Assembly (NCBI RefSeq): GCF_050410795.1
Contig: NZ_CP191258.1
Location: 3,100,001-3,164,000 of the forward strand
DNA: 64,000 nt
Source: Fontivita pretiosa
Lineage (GTDB): Bacteria > Planctomycetota > Phycisphaerae > Tepidisphaerales > Tepidisphaeraceae
Reading direction: 5' to 3'
Every line of letters begins with the position of its first letter. Position 1 is the stretch's first letter. The translations under genes were made by a program, and so were the position numbers. The notes beneath the pieces were generated by a model. It was not told the DNA's origin, did no database searches, and saw only the letters and a list, made by a program, of their open reading frames with translations. Positions 1 through 8,808 of this stretch are shown here, piece after piece.

Positions 1-1008
1 CTGCTGGGATTCGTCGGTTTTCAGGCGTACTACAACTGGCGCGTCACCGGCGATGCGACGCTTGCTCCGTACCTGCTGCACACGCGCGCCTACATGGCGG
101 TGCCGCTGATGTTCTGGCAGCCGATGCCTCCGCCAAGGCAGTATGGCAACGAGCAGCTCCGCCAGCAGCACGAAGTGATGGAGAAGCGTTACTACCTTCA
201 CCAGAAGACGCTGCGCGGATGGGCGGCGGAGAGCCTGGTCAAGGCGTTCGACTTCGCCCGCCAGCAGGTGCTGTGCGACCTGCCGATCCTGGCCGGCGTG
301 CTGGCCTTGCCGCTGGCGCTGGGCGGAAGAGCGGACTGGCGATTGTGGCTGGCGATTGTCTATGCGGTCGGCTTCGTGGCGGCTTATGCGGCGATTCCCT
401 GGTTCGTGCATCACTACACTGCGCCGGCGATGCCGGTGCTGTTTGTGCTGGCGATGCGGGGGCTTCGGCGGCTGCGCGCGGGAGCAGGGGCGCTGCTGCC
501 GCGACGAAACGCGGCGCTGCTGCTTTGGCTGGCCGTCGCATCCTGTATCCCGATGCTGATCGCGACCTGCATCAGCCGGCGGCGGACGAACCACAGCGGC
601 TGGTGGTATCAGCGCCACCTGATCCAGCAGCAGTTGCTCAACGAGCCTGGGCAGCATCTGGTGCTGGTCTGCTACGATGCGCAGCACGACGCGCGCCAGG
701 AGTGGGTGTATAACGGCGCCGAGATCGACCGCCAGAAGCTCATCTGGGCCCGATCCCTCGGCGTCGAGCAGGATCAGCGCCTGCTGGAGTACTACCCCGA
801 GCGGCAGGTGTGGCGGATCAGCCCCGACGAAAAAGACTCCCGACCCCTTAAAATAAGGGGTCGGGAGTCTTTTTCGGCTTCGAATGCAACTACAGCAGCG
901 ATCGATCGTCCGGCAGCGGCTCCACCAGGCCGTCCAGAGGAATCCGAATCAACTGCCACATCACCCAGCACTCGATCCCGAACGGCACAAAACCGATCAG
1001 CCCGATGA
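1..1008 (+). CDS. C-terminal part of a GT39/ArnT-like membrane glycosyltransferase (5' end outside window)
   Basis: The frame is open from base 1, so the gene starts to the left. The visible part has several hydrophobic segments (about bases 280-460 and 520-570) and a soluble tail with the motif EWVYNGAEID. This tail resembles the C-terminus of planctomycetal dolichyl-phosphate-mannose-type membrane glycosyltransferases, which move a sugar from a lipid carrier at the membrane; the catalytic N-terminus is not visible. The reading frame runs without a stop through the perfect hairpin at 830-874 and 119 bases into the convergent gene, ending at 1008. The true C-terminus was therefore probably near base 825, and the last roughly 60 codons look like read-through. 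Confidence 0.6.
   Translation: MLGFVGFQAYYNWRVTGDATLAPYLLHTRAYMAVPLMFWQPMPPPRQYGNEQLRQQHEVMEKRYYLHQKTLRGWAAESLVKAFDFARQQVLCDLPILAGVLALPLALGGRADWRLWLAIVYAVGFVAAYAAIPWFVHHYTAPAMPVLFVLAMRGLRRLRAGAGALLPRRNAALLLWLAVASCIPMLIATCISRRRTNHSGWWYQRHLIQQQLLNEPGQHLVLVCYDAQHDARQEWVYNGAEIDRQKLIWARSLGVEQDQRLLEYYPERQVWRISPDEKDSRPLKIRGRESFSASNATTAAIDRPAAAPPGRPEESESTATSPSTRSRTAQNRSAR
830..874. terminator. Perfect 21-bp palindrome, bidirectional terminator or REP-like element
   Basis: Arms 830-850 and 854-874 are exact reverse complements with a three-base loop. Each arm ends in five A or T, so RNA from either strand ends in a hairpin followed by a U run. It lies between two convergent genes, where a shared terminator is expected. 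The arm core ggggtcgggagt recurs as a half-site at 23112-23130, which suggests a dispersed element rather than a unique terminator. Confidence 0.8.
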
Positions 1009-1918
1009 TCGGCATCTCAAAGTAGCGATATTGTTCCAACTGGCCAAGAAACGGCAGGTGATACACCCACTTGCTCAACGCCCAGTAGTTCCAGAACTCC
1101 CAAAGCAACCCGCACAACAGCCCGCCCGAGAAGCACGCGAGCGTCCGACCGTACCAACCCTGCTGCCAGTCGCGCCACATGCTTGGCCGGCCCAGCAGGT
1201 AGTTGATCGGATCCAGCAGAAAAACCAGGCTCGTCCACAGCGTCAGGTTCGTCACCGGGTCGTGATGCACGATCGGCCAGATCAGCATCAGCAACCCGGC
1301 CACCAATGAAGTGCCCAGCACCAGCGCGGGCATCCGAGGCCAGGGCCTGAATCTCGCCCAGTCGAACAGCCCCAGGTTCATCAGCATCTGCCCGCTGAGC
1401 AGCATTCCGGGAACGATCGTGCCAAAGGCAACGAAATAGCCGATGAGCCGGCCCCAGGGATTCGGCGGCATGCCGACGTAGCTCCAGGCGCCAATGCCAT
1501 AGAAGTTGATCGTGTCAAACACGCACCAGATGGGGATCGACGCCAAAAACAGCATCGCGAAGTGGTGAGGTCGCTTGCGGATCGGGCTGCCGCCACGTTG
1601 AAGCGACAGCACACCGTCCAGAAGGATGATGTACCCGAACCACGCGATGGGAGTGATGTTGAACGAGGCGAACCGCCCCAGCCACTCCAGCAGCGTCCTG
1701 GGCGGGGGCAGCGCCAGCACATCGGCGTCGGTCTTGATGGGCGCGCGGCCGGTGCGGGCAACATCCACAAACAGCAACGCCTCGATCGCGATGATGATCG
1801 CCAGCCCGATCCACAGCGTGATCGGCACGCGCTTCAGTGCCGCCGGTCTCCAGCTCATGCCCCGTCCGCCTGGCGCCGGCTGCAAGCCCGTGCTGTTTGT
1901 ACATTCGCTGCTGCCCAT
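890..1918 (-). CDS. Polytopic membrane protein of unknown function
   Basis: The 342-residue product has about eight hydrophobic segments, starting with one near residues 32-51. Conserved-looking aromatic blocks occur in the second half (LLWEFWNYWALSKWVY, then a GLIGFVPFGIE segment). I do not recognise a named family and see no catalytic motif. The ATG at 1918 shares its A with the TGA stop of scpA (TGATG), which suggests translational coupling. A second ATG at 1858 lies just before the first basic/hydrophobic stretch, has a purine-rich sequence upstream and may be the real start. The gene converges on the truncated glycosyltransferase. Confidence 0.7.
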   Translation of the reverse strand: MGSSECTNSTGLQPAPGGRGMSWRPAALKRVPITLWIGLAIIIAIEALLFVDVARTGRAPIKTDADVLALPPPRTLLEWLGRFASFNITPIAWFGYIILLDGVLSLQRGGSPIRKRPHHFAMLFLASIPIWCVFDTINFYGIGAWSYVGMPPNPWGRLIGYFVAFGTIVPGMLLSGQMLMNLGLFDWARFRPWPRMPALVLGTSLVAGLLMLIWPIVHHDPVTNLTLWTSLVFLLDPINYLLGRPSMWRDWQQGWYGRTLACFSGGLLCGLLWEFWNYWALSKWVYHLPFLGQLEQYRYFEMPIIGLIGFVPFGIECWVMWQLIRIPLDGLVEPLPDDRSLL

Positions 1919-2784
1919 CAGGAGTTTGTAGCGCCATCGCCGGATTCCAGAGCAGCCTTGGCACTTTCCGGTTCCGGCGTCTGGTCGGTCAGATGCAGGG
2001 ATGCCTGAGCGTAAGTCCTTCGGTGCTCTTCCGGGGCCGGCACGATCTCGATGTCCTCCCCCGCTTCATTCTGGTTCACCAGCACTTTTTTCTGCCGGAT
2101 CAGCTCCAGCAGGGCCAGGAAGATCCCGATCATCTCGCTGCGGCTGCGTCGGCCGACCATCAGTTGCCACAGCGTTACTCGTCCCTCGCGGTTGAGCCGG
2201 TCTTCGATGTCGGCCGCGTGCAGGTCGATGGGGGTGTCGTCATCCGTTATCTCATGGAATCCCCGGCGCGCGCCGACCTCCTTCATCAATCGGCTGAAGT
2301 GTTCCAGCAGATCCCAGACCTGCACTTCTTCCAGGTCCAGCGGCGGGGGCTCCTCGGCCTGCTGGTCGGCGGGTCTGGCCGGATAACGCGGAAACCGCGC
2401 CTGAAACATCCGCTGCTGACGTTCCAGCGCCATCGCCGAGTCCTTCAGCCGCTTGTACTCCAGAAGCTGCTGCACAAGCTCATACCGAGGGTCGGTCAGG
2501 TCCTGGGCGGCGCTGCGTTCCTCGCCCTCGGCGGGCGGAGGCTTGGGCAGCAGCATCGCCGACTTGATCTCCATCAGCGTCGCCGCCATCACCAGAAAAT
2601 CCCCCGCGACATTGATGTCCAGCCCCTGCTCGGTCATCTCCCGCAGCAGCCCGATGTACTGCATGTAACTTTCGGTGATCCGGGCGATGGGGATGTCGTA
2701 GATGTCCAACTCATCCCGCTTGATCAGGTAAAGCAGCAGATCCAGCGGGCCGTTGTACACGTCGAGCTGTACGCGATATTCCAC
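1918..2784 (-). CDS. scpA: Segregation and condensation protein A
   Basis: ScpA is the kleisin subunit of the bacterial SMC-ScpA-ScpB condensin, which compacts and helps segregate the chromosome. The N-terminus has the family hallmark YNGPLDLLLYLIKRDELDIY at residues 8-27, which binds ScpB and SMC. The C-terminal winged-helix region ends in FLALLELIRQKKV near residue 230. The length of 288 residues is slightly above the usual 240-270 because of an acidic C-terminal tail. No scpB is visible in the window. The gene is divergent from kdsD, with 81 bases between them. Confidence 0.93.
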   Translation of the reverse strand: MEYRVQLDVYNGPLDLLLYLIKRDELDIYDIPIARITESYMQYIGLLREMTEQGLDINVAGDFLVMAATLMEIKSAMLLPKPPPAEGEERSAAQDLTDPRYELVQQLLEYKRLKDSAMALERQQRMFQARFPRYPARPADQQAEEPPPLDLEEVQVWDLLEHFSRLMKEVGARRGFHEITDDDTPIDLHAADIEDRLNREGRVTLWQLMVGRRSRSEMIGIFLALLELIRQKKVLVNQNEAGEDIEIVPAPEEHRRTYAQASLHLTDQTPEPESAKAALESGDGATNS

Positions 2785-2812
2785 GGATCACCATCCTTGG
2801 TAAGCGGCAGCT

Positions 2813-2840
2813 TGATTTTACGGGGGGTGGTTTGATAATC
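2813..2840 (+). promoter_or_regulatory. Predicted sigma70-type promoter for kdsD
   Basis: TTGATT at 2813-2818 and GATAAT at 2835-2840 are separated by 16 bases, and the kdsD ATG at 2866 follows 25 bases later. The site lies in the short divergent region with scpA. The match to consensus is 4/6 and 5/6. Confidence 0.45.
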
Positions 2841-2865
2841 CAGCCAGCGTGTTGCCGCACCATTC

Positions 2866-3864
2866 ATGGACGAATCCATCCGACAGTTTGCCCGGCAGGT
2901 GATCGAAACAGAAGCGGCGGCGGTGCGCGCCATGATCGGCGCGATCGATGATCGCTTCGAACGCGCTGTGAAGATGATCCTGGAGTGCCCCGGGTCGCTG
3001 CTGGCCACGGGGGTGGGCAAGGCCGGACATGTGGCGCGGAAGCTCAGCGCCACCTTCGCCAGCACCGGCACGCCCAGCCATTTCCTTTCCGCCGCCGATG
3101 CGCTTCATGGCGACCTGGGCTGCATTCGCCGCGGAGACATCGTGCTGATCCTCTCGGCCTCGGGCGAAAGCGACGAAATCCTCCGCCTGCTCAGCATCGT
3201 CAAGAAGCTGGACCATCCCGTGATCGCGATCACGTGCAGCCGTGCCAGCGGCCTGGGAAGGCATGCCGACATCGTGCTGGAGATGGGGCGGATCGACGAG
3301 GCCTGCCCGCTGGGGCTTGCCCCCAGCAGCACGACGACCGCGATGCTGGCGCTGGGCGATGCGCTGGCGCTGACGGTGATGAAGCTGCGAAACTTCACCG
3401 CCGAAAACTTCGCTGTCTTCCACCCCGCCGGACAACTCGGGCGAAAGCTGATCAAGGTGCGCGAGGCGATGACCTTCCGGCTTGGCGAGAATCTGCCCGT
3501 CGCATCCGATCGGCTGACCGTCGGACAGGTGCTGCATGAGGTCAGTTCCATCAAGCGTCGCAGCGGCGCGGTGGTGCTCGTCGATGAAACCGGTCGAATC
3601 AGCGGCATTTTTTCCGACGGCGACCTTCGCCGGCTTGTCACCGACGACGACGGCTCGGCGCTGCGCCGTCCGATTCGCGACGTGATGACCCGCAACCCCA
3701 AACGCATCGGCGCCGACCGGCTGGCCTCCGAAGCCATGGCCCTCATGCGGCAGCACCGCATCGACGAGCTTCCGGTGGTCGATGACGCCGACCGGCCCAT
3801 TGGCCTGATCGACGTGCAGGACCTTGTCGTGCTGAAGATGCTGGACGTGGATGCGGATACGTAG
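2866..3864 (+). CDS. kdsD: Arabinose-5-phosphate isomerase (KpsF/GutQ family)
   Basis: KdsD converts ribulose 5-phosphate to arabinose 5-phosphate, the first committed step to Kdo, the inner-core sugar of LPS. The 332-residue protein has the expected order: an N-terminal SIS sugar-isomerase domain (about residues 30-170, with GVGKAGHVARKLSATFASTG and LSASGESDE) and two CBS domains (about 205-330, with SGIFSDGDLRRLV and PIGLIDVQDLV). Full length matches the family. It is followed by an LptC/LptA-like gene in the same direction, the same logic as the kdsD-kdsC-lptC-lptA order in Proteobacteria, although kdsC is absent here. Confidence 0.95.
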   Translation: MDESIRQFARQVIETEAAAVRAMIGAIDDRFERAVKMILECPGSLLATGVGKAGHVARKLSATFASTGTPSHFLSAADALHGDLGCIRRGDIVLILSASGESDEILRLLSIVKKLDHPVIAITCSRASGLGRHADIVLEMGRIDEACPLGLAPSSTTTAMLALGDALALTVMKLRNFTAENFAVFHPAGQLGRKLIKVREAMTFRLGENLPVASDRLTVGQVLHEVSSIKRRSGAVVLVDETGRISGIFSDGDLRRLVTDDDGSALRRPIRDVMTRNPKRIGADRLASEAMALMRQHRIDELPVVDDADRPIGLIDVQDLVVLKMLDVDADT

Positions 3865-3870
3865 GAACCG

Positions 3871-4008
3871 AACCACGGATGAACACGGATGAACACCGAT
3901 GAAGTCAACAGTGTCACGGGCGTCCCGCCCGTGCGCGCGACCCCGGCACGACCGAGACGGTCGTGATACACCGCGCTGATCTGTGTTCATCCGTGTTCAT
4001 CTGTGGTT
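3871..4008. repeat. 30-bp inverted repeat enclosing 78 bp between kdsD and the Lpt-like gene
   Basis: The arm at 3871-3900 and the reverse complement of 3979-4008 agree at 28 of 30 positions. Each arm is built on tandem copies of GATGAACAC. The enclosed 78 bases are GC rich and contain a smaller imperfect palindrome around gagacggtcgtg. The unit fills the whole gap between the kdsD stop (3864) and the next start (4020). It could fold in mRNA as a long hairpin and modulate read-through. Its form resembles dispersed intergenic repeats that I associate with planctomycete genomes. Confidence 0.75.
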
Positions 4009-4019
4009 GCTGATTCGCG

Positions 4020-7000
4020 ATGCGGACTCTATTGCTCATCATCTCGAGCCTGATCGTGCTGGCGCTGATCGCCGGGCTGTACGTGTGGATGCAGCCGCCG
4101 ACCCAGACCCACACGGTCGCGCTGCCGCCGCGCCCGCGACTGGCGGCCGGCACGGCGCCCGCCACCACGAGCCAGACGCAGACGATCATCGGCGAAGGCC
4201 AGGACGTGTGGGTGCTCGTGCCGGATGAAAAAACCGGCGCCACCAAGTATCGCTTTCGTGCACGACGCTACGAGCCGCAGCCGGATGGGACCGTCATCGT
4301 CACGCGTCCCGAGGCCGAGTTTTACCTGCGCGATCAGATCGTTCGTCTGGAGGGATCGCACGGGCGGGTGATCATGCCGGCCGGCGAATCTGCTTCCCCG
4401 CGGCTGGGCGGCGCCACCGCCCCTCCCAGTCGCGGCGAACTGTACGACGTGACGATCTCGATGGCCCAGGCGGCACGCCCGCGGCATCCCGTGCTCGTGG
4501 CGAGCTTGAACAACATCGCCTTCGACAACGACACCTTCCGCATCGCCACCGACGCCTACGTCGCGCCCGACGGCACACGCGTGCCCGCCGACCAGGTGCC
4601 CGTGCGCATCCGCGGCCAGGAGTGGGACTTCGACGGACGCGGGCTGACCATCCGCTGGAACGATCGCGATCAGCGGCTCCAGCTTCTTCAGATCGCCCAC
4701 GGCGAGTCTGCGACGATCAAGTCGCCGCAGTTGCTTCGGAAGCTCGACCCAAAGTCTGGCCAGACAGACTCGCCCCACATTGACTCGACGCCAAGCTCGC
4801 ATCGTGAGCCTCCCGAGCCACAGCCCGCGCGGCGGGTCATGCCGGTACAGGACCCGGCGCCTGCGGCGCCGCAATCGCCGCGTGCCCGGCGGCGAGCGGC
4901 TCGGGCGGCGCCGCCCGCCACCGCCCCCGCGCCCACCACACGCAAGTCCGACTTTGACGACACCGTCTACCGCGCCGTCTTTGAAGGCCCGGTTCGTATC
5001 ACCCGCGGCGAGCAGCCCCTGGCGCTGGCCGACACGATGACCGTCGAGTTCACGCTACAGCAGCCGAGCGACGAGCCTCCGCCCGCGACCGCGCCGGCCC
5101 GCCCGCGCCAACGCCCGCGACCGGCTGCCGCGGCGGCGACGCAACCACACCACGCCCAGCCGCCCTCTCCGATTGTCATCCGCTGGCCCGGGCGACTGAC
5201 GATCACGGCGTTGCCGCCCGAGCAGGCCCCGAAGCTGCGCGGCGGCGAGCGGAACATCGAGCTGTCCTCTTCCAGCACGCCCGTCGAGCTGGACTATGCC
5301 GGCAGCCAGATCCGCTGCGGGTCGCTCACGCATCGCGGCGGTCAGGACGAACTGATCATCCGCAATTCGCCGGCGGTGCCGCTGGTCACATTCACGGATG
5401 CCCAGGGGGCCAGGCTCTACACACCCGCCATCCACTACATCGGTTCTGCCGGCCGCGCCACCCTCGACGGCGCCAGCCGCGCCGAAGTGCCGCTCAAGCA
5501 CGAGCAGACCGGCAAAGTCGAGCTGCTCAGCGCGAGCTGGAGCCGATCCTGTGTGCTGAGTTTCGCCGCCGCATCGCGCGATCAGCTCGCCATCGAACGG
5601 GCTGATCTGAGCGGCGACGTCAACATCGATCACCCGCAACTGGCGCTTCGCTCGGATGCGCTGCAGGCCGATTTCGCGCCCGTCGCCGGCGCACAGCCCA
5701 ATCGTGCCATCCAGCTCAGGCAGGTCATCGCCAGCGGGAATGTGAACTGTCAGATGACCGATTCGACCGGACCCGCCGACGGCAACTCGCCGGCCACGAA
5801 TGTGGCCCGGAGGCTCAGCCACATCCAGGCGGATCGTCTGGCCCTGGCCACGGAGCCGTCGGCACAAACCGGCAGGCTCGTGCCGCGCACGTTCTGGGCC
5901 GATGGAAACGTTCACGTCTGGGACGATCAGCAGGAGCTGCGCGCCGGCAACGTGCAGGCGACGCTGGGGCCGACGACTCGCCCGCAAGAGCAGCTTCGCA
6001 TCGAATCCTTCGCCGCCCAGCAGGACGTGCGCTTCGCCATGCAGGAGGTATCCGGCCACTGCGATCAGCTTACCGCCACCGCCAGCGCCGACGCGGATGA
6101 TTACGATCTGAAGCTTTGGGGTCAGCCCGCCGCCACCGTCACGATGCGCCGCGACGGCGAGCAGACCCTGAGTGGGCAATTCCTCAACGTCCAGCCGAAG
6201 CGACAGCATGCGCAGGTGGTCGGCCCGGGATCACTCACGGGCTCGCTTCCCGCGCAGTCCGCCGCGGCGTCCGGCGCCAAAAAGCCCCAGCCGTTCGAGG
6301 TGACCTGGGAACGCTGGCTGGCGTACAAGGGATCGCAAGACTACCTGGAGATCGTCGGCAACGTCGTGGCCTCGACGGTCGGCGACGACGGCGCGACCGT
6401 CACCTCCAGCACCGACAAGCTCGTGTTGTGGCTGATGGACGATCCGGCAACAACACAGCCGGCGGCGACACGGCCCACCGGCGCGATCGCGTCCGGCGGC
6501 CGCAGAAAAACGCTGCGCTCGGCCACGCTCGAAGGCAACGCGGAAATCAGGTCGATTCTGGCTGATGCCAACGGGCTGCCGCTGCGACGCACGCACCTGT
6601 TCGCGCCTCTGGTGCGCTACGACGCGCTGGCCAGGCAGGCGATTGTCCCCGCGCCAGGACGGATGCTTTACGAGAATCGGCAATCCGACGCGGCGGCCGA
6701 TTCGCAGCAGCCCGCCGCCACGCCCTCCGCCTTCGGCAGCGTCCGCGGCGCCTTCGCCTTCCAGTGGCAGGACAAGCTCGTCTATGACGAGCCGTCCAAT
6801 CGTGCCGAAATGCTCGGCGACGTCGTCATCGTCCATCAACCCTACAGCGCCAACGACACGGCGGCACAGACCTATCGCCTGGAGGCGTCGCGCGTGGCGG
6901 CGGATCTTCAAGGCCCCGCCATCCACGAAACGTCCGCCACCCGTCCGGCCGCTCAAAGCTCCCCGGTCGCGACATCGTCGCTGCCCATGCCGGGGAATCT

Positions 7001-7250
7001 GAAGCTCAGGCAACTGCTGGCCGACGGCGGCGTGCGATTCAGCGGCTCGACGGGGCTGGAGTTCGACGCCGATCAGATCGTCTACGACCCGGGCAGCGAC
7101 GTGCTTTGCGCCCAGGGCAGTGCGCATCGACCGGTGGAGGTCCGCGACCAGCGTGGCCTGTCGGACGGCTCGTTCGACGAGATCGCCTGGAACATGCGGA
7201 CCGAGCAGATCGTGCGCTTGCGCGGCGTACAGGGGCGGGTCCGTCGCTGA
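4020..7250 (+). CDS. Very large LptC/LptA-like (OstA-type) LPS export protein
   Basis: A single N-terminal transmembrane helix (about residues 3-23) anchors a long periplasmic part, as in LptC. The rest is beta-rich with repeated segments of the OstA/LptA type, for example LEGSHGRVIMP, DGNVHVWDDQQELRAGNVQA, LEGNAEIRS and FSGSTGLEFDADQIVYDPGSD. Two Pro/Ala-rich linkers occur near residues 265-310 and 345-385. The length of 1076 residues is several times that of LptA or LptC (about 190 each), so it may form a large part of the periplasmic LPS bridge alone. The position directly after kdsD supports an LPS role. No clear ribosome-binding site precedes the ATG. Confidence 0.75.
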   Translation: MRTLLLIISSLIVLALIAGLYVWMQPPTQTHTVALPPRPRLAAGTAPATTSQTQTIIGEGQDVWVLVPDEKTGATKYRFRARRYEPQPDGTVIVTRPEAEFYLRDQIVRLEGSHGRVIMPAGESASPRLGGATAPPSRGELYDVTISMAQAARPRHPVLVASLNNIAFDNDTFRIATDAYVAPDGTRVPADQVPVRIRGQEWDFDGRGLTIRWNDRDQRLQLLQIAHGESATIKSPQLLRKLDPKSGQTDSPHIDSTPSSHREPPEPQPARRVMPVQDPAPAAPQSPRARRRAARAAPPATAPAPTTRKSDFDDTVYRAVFEGPVRITRGEQPLALADTMTVEFTLQQPSDEPPPATAPARPRQRPRPAAAAATQPHHAQPPSPIVIRWPGRLTITALPPEQAPKLRGGERNIELSSSSTPVELDYAGSQIRCGSLTHRGGQDELIIRNSPAVPLVTFTDAQGARLYTPAIHYIGSAGRATLDGASRAEVPLKHEQTGKVELLSASWSRSCVLSFAAASRDQLAIERADLSGDVNIDHPQLALRSDALQADFAPVAGAQPNRAIQLRQVIASGNVNCQMTDSTGPADGNSPATNVARRLSHIQADRLALATEPSAQTGRLVPRTFWADGNVHVWDDQQELRAGNVQATLGPTTRPQEQLRIESFAAQQDVRFAMQEVSGHCDQLTATASADADDYDLKLWGQPAATVTMRRDGEQTLSGQFLNVQPKRQHAQVVGPGSLTGSLPAQSAAASGAKKPQPFEVTWERWLAYKGSQDYLEIVGNVVASTVGDDGATVTSSTDKLVLWLMDDPATTQPAATRPTGAIASGGRRKTLRSATLEGNAEIRSILADANGLPLRRTHLFAPLVRYDALARQAIVPAPGRMLYENRQSDAAADSQQPAATPSAFGSVRGAFAFQWQDKLVYDEPSNRAEMLGDVVIVHQPYSANDTAAQTYRLEASRVAADLQGPAIHETSATRPAAQSSPVATSSLPMPGNLKLRQLLADGGVRFSGSTGLEFDADQIVYDPGSDVLCAQGSAHRPVEVRDQRGLSDGSFDEIAWNMRTEQIVRLRGVQGRVRR

Positions 7251-7294
7251 GGGGTCACCATCGGGTGTCTTCAGTCACGTGCATAGAATCCGGC

Positions 7295-7651
7295 ATGAGA
7301 CTCGACCACGTTGCCATCCCGTCCAACGACATCGCCGCCAGCGTCGAGTGGTACGTCCGACGATTCGGCGCCAGCGTGATCTATCAGGATCAGACCTGGG
7401 CATTGCTGAACATCGGTGGACAGAAGCTGGCGCTGGTCACACCGTCGCAGCACCCGCCACACGTCGCCATCGAGGTCAGTGAACAGGAACTGGAGCAGGC
7501 GTCGCGCCAGGCGAAGGTTCCTGTCGAGCATCACCGCGACGGCACCATGGGCATCTACATCCACGACCCCTTCGGCAACGCAGTCGAATTGATCTGCTAT
7601 CCGAAGCAAAAGACCGTATACCAGGCTCCGACAGCGACCGGCGGGAAGTGA
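7295..7651 (+). CDS. VOC (glyoxalase/bleomycin-resistance) family protein
   Basis: The 118-residue protein has one vicinal-oxygen-chelate module: MRLDHVAIPSNDIAASVEWY at the start, then IYIHDPFGNAVELICY near the end. His5 and the Glu of NAVEL are in typical metal-ligand positions. Substrate cannot be told from the sequence. The start at 7295 is the first ATG that leaves the N-terminal strand intact; longer reading frames overlap the upstream gene and are not conserved-looking. It follows the Lpt-like gene by 44 bases. Confidence 0.85.
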   Translation: MRLDHVAIPSNDIAASVEWYVRRFGASVIYQDQTWALLNIGGQKLALVTPSQHPPHVAIEVSEQELEQASRQAKVPVEHHRDGTMGIYIHDPFGNAVELICYPKQKTVYQAPTATGGK

Positions 7652-7699
7652 CCGGGAGCCGATTCGGCCCGCGCGCTTCATCGCGCACGTCAATCAGGC

Positions 7700-8749
7700 T
7701 CAGGCGATGGCCTCCTCGGGCATCGCTTCTGAAAGGGGTCGGATCTTCCCGGCGGCCACGTCCCGGTCATAGCGCATGCGCCAATCAAGAAACTCCTGAA
7801 GGATCTGCTCGAACTGCTCGGCCGACTGCACCAGCCGCATCCGCTCGCGCAGAATCCGGCAGGGGTGCATGGTTTTGGCGTACCAGCTCACGCGCTTGCG
7901 GAACTCGATCAGCGCCACGCGCTGCCCGCGGAAGCGAACCAGGTTCGCGAAGTGCTGCCGCATGAGGTTGCACTTTTGCTCGAGCGTCGGCGGCGGGGGG
8001 ATCGTGCCGGTGGTCAGGTAGCTGTGCGTGTCGCGGAAAATCCAGGGCATGCTCAGCGCGCCGCGCCCGATCATCACGCCGGCGCAGCCCGTCTGATCGA
8101 TCATGCGCCTGGCGTCCTGCGGGCTGCGAATGTCGCCGTTGCCGATCACCGGAATTCGCTTGACGGCGGCGACGACGGCGGCGATGCCGTCCAGCCTCGC
8201 CTCGCCGCTGAAACGCATCTGCGCCGTCCGCCCATGGATCGTCACCATCGCCACGCCCGCTTCCTCGAGCCGGGCCGCCAGATACGGCGCGACGATGTGC
8301 GAATCGTCCCATCCCAGTCGCAGCTTGGCCGTCAGCGGCACGCGCCGCACGGCGCGGACGATCTTCTCAACCATCCTCAGGGTGTTCTGCGGATCGCACA
8401 GCAGCTTGCTGCCCCCATCCTTTTTGGTGATCTTGTCCACCGGGCAGCCCATGTTGATGTCGATCACATCCGCCCCGTGATCCTCCGCCCAGCGAGCCGC
8501 TTCGCTGAGCCGATCGGCATTGGAGCCGTACAACTGCATGCACAGGGGCGAATCCTCGTCGCAGGTCATCGACAGGACCATCGAGCGGTAGTTCTCCCGC
8601 AGCACGCCCTCCGGACACAGCAGGTCCGTGCAGGCCAGCCCCACACCCCCGCACGAGCGCGCCACCAGCCTGAACGCCAGATCGCAGTATCCAGCGATCG
8701 GTGCCAGCAGCAGGTTCGTGGCGAGTTGTAGATTGCCGACCTTCAGCAT
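7700..8749 (-). CDS. dus: tRNA-dihydrouridine synthase
   Basis: Dus enzymes use FMN to reduce uridines in the tRNA D-loop. The protein opens with the flavin-binding pattern LLLAPIAGYCDLAFRLV and carries the catalytic-cysteine motif INMGCPVDKITKKDGGS, followed by TAKLRLGWDD, VTIHGRTAQMRFSGEA and IGNGDI-GVMIGRGAL, in family order. The 349-residue length is normal. The start at 8749 places MLKVGNLQL at the N-terminus; the frame is open further upstream but that part overlaps the divergent gene. The exact specificity (DusA, B or C type) is not assigned; it looks closest to DusB. Confidence 0.93.
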   Translation of the reverse strand: MLKVGNLQLATNLLLAPIAGYCDLAFRLVARSCGGVGLACTDLLCPEGVLRENYRSMVLSMTCDEDSPLCMQLYGSNADRLSEAARWAEDHGADVIDINMGCPVDKITKKDGGSKLLCDPQNTLRMVEKIVRAVRRVPLTAKLRLGWDDSHIVAPYLAARLEEAGVAMVTIHGRTAQMRFSGEARLDGIAAVVAAVKRIPVIGNGDIRSPQDARRMIDQTGCAGVMIGRGALSMPWIFRDTHSYLTTGTIPPPPTLEQKCNLMRQHFANLVRFRGQRVALIEFRKRVSWYAKTMHPCRILRERMRLVQSAEQFEQILQEFLDWRMRYDRDVAAGKIRPLSEAMPEEAIA

Positions 8750-8808
8750 CAGACCGATGACCCTTCCGGCAGGATTGTAGCAGACAGGTTGATGGATAAG
8801 CTGATCGC

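Noticed and set aside
890..2835. Long plus-strand frames opposite the membrane protein and scpA (for example 1837-2835)
   Set aside because: They are shadows of the minus-strand genes in GC-rich DNA; they have poor composition and no start signals.
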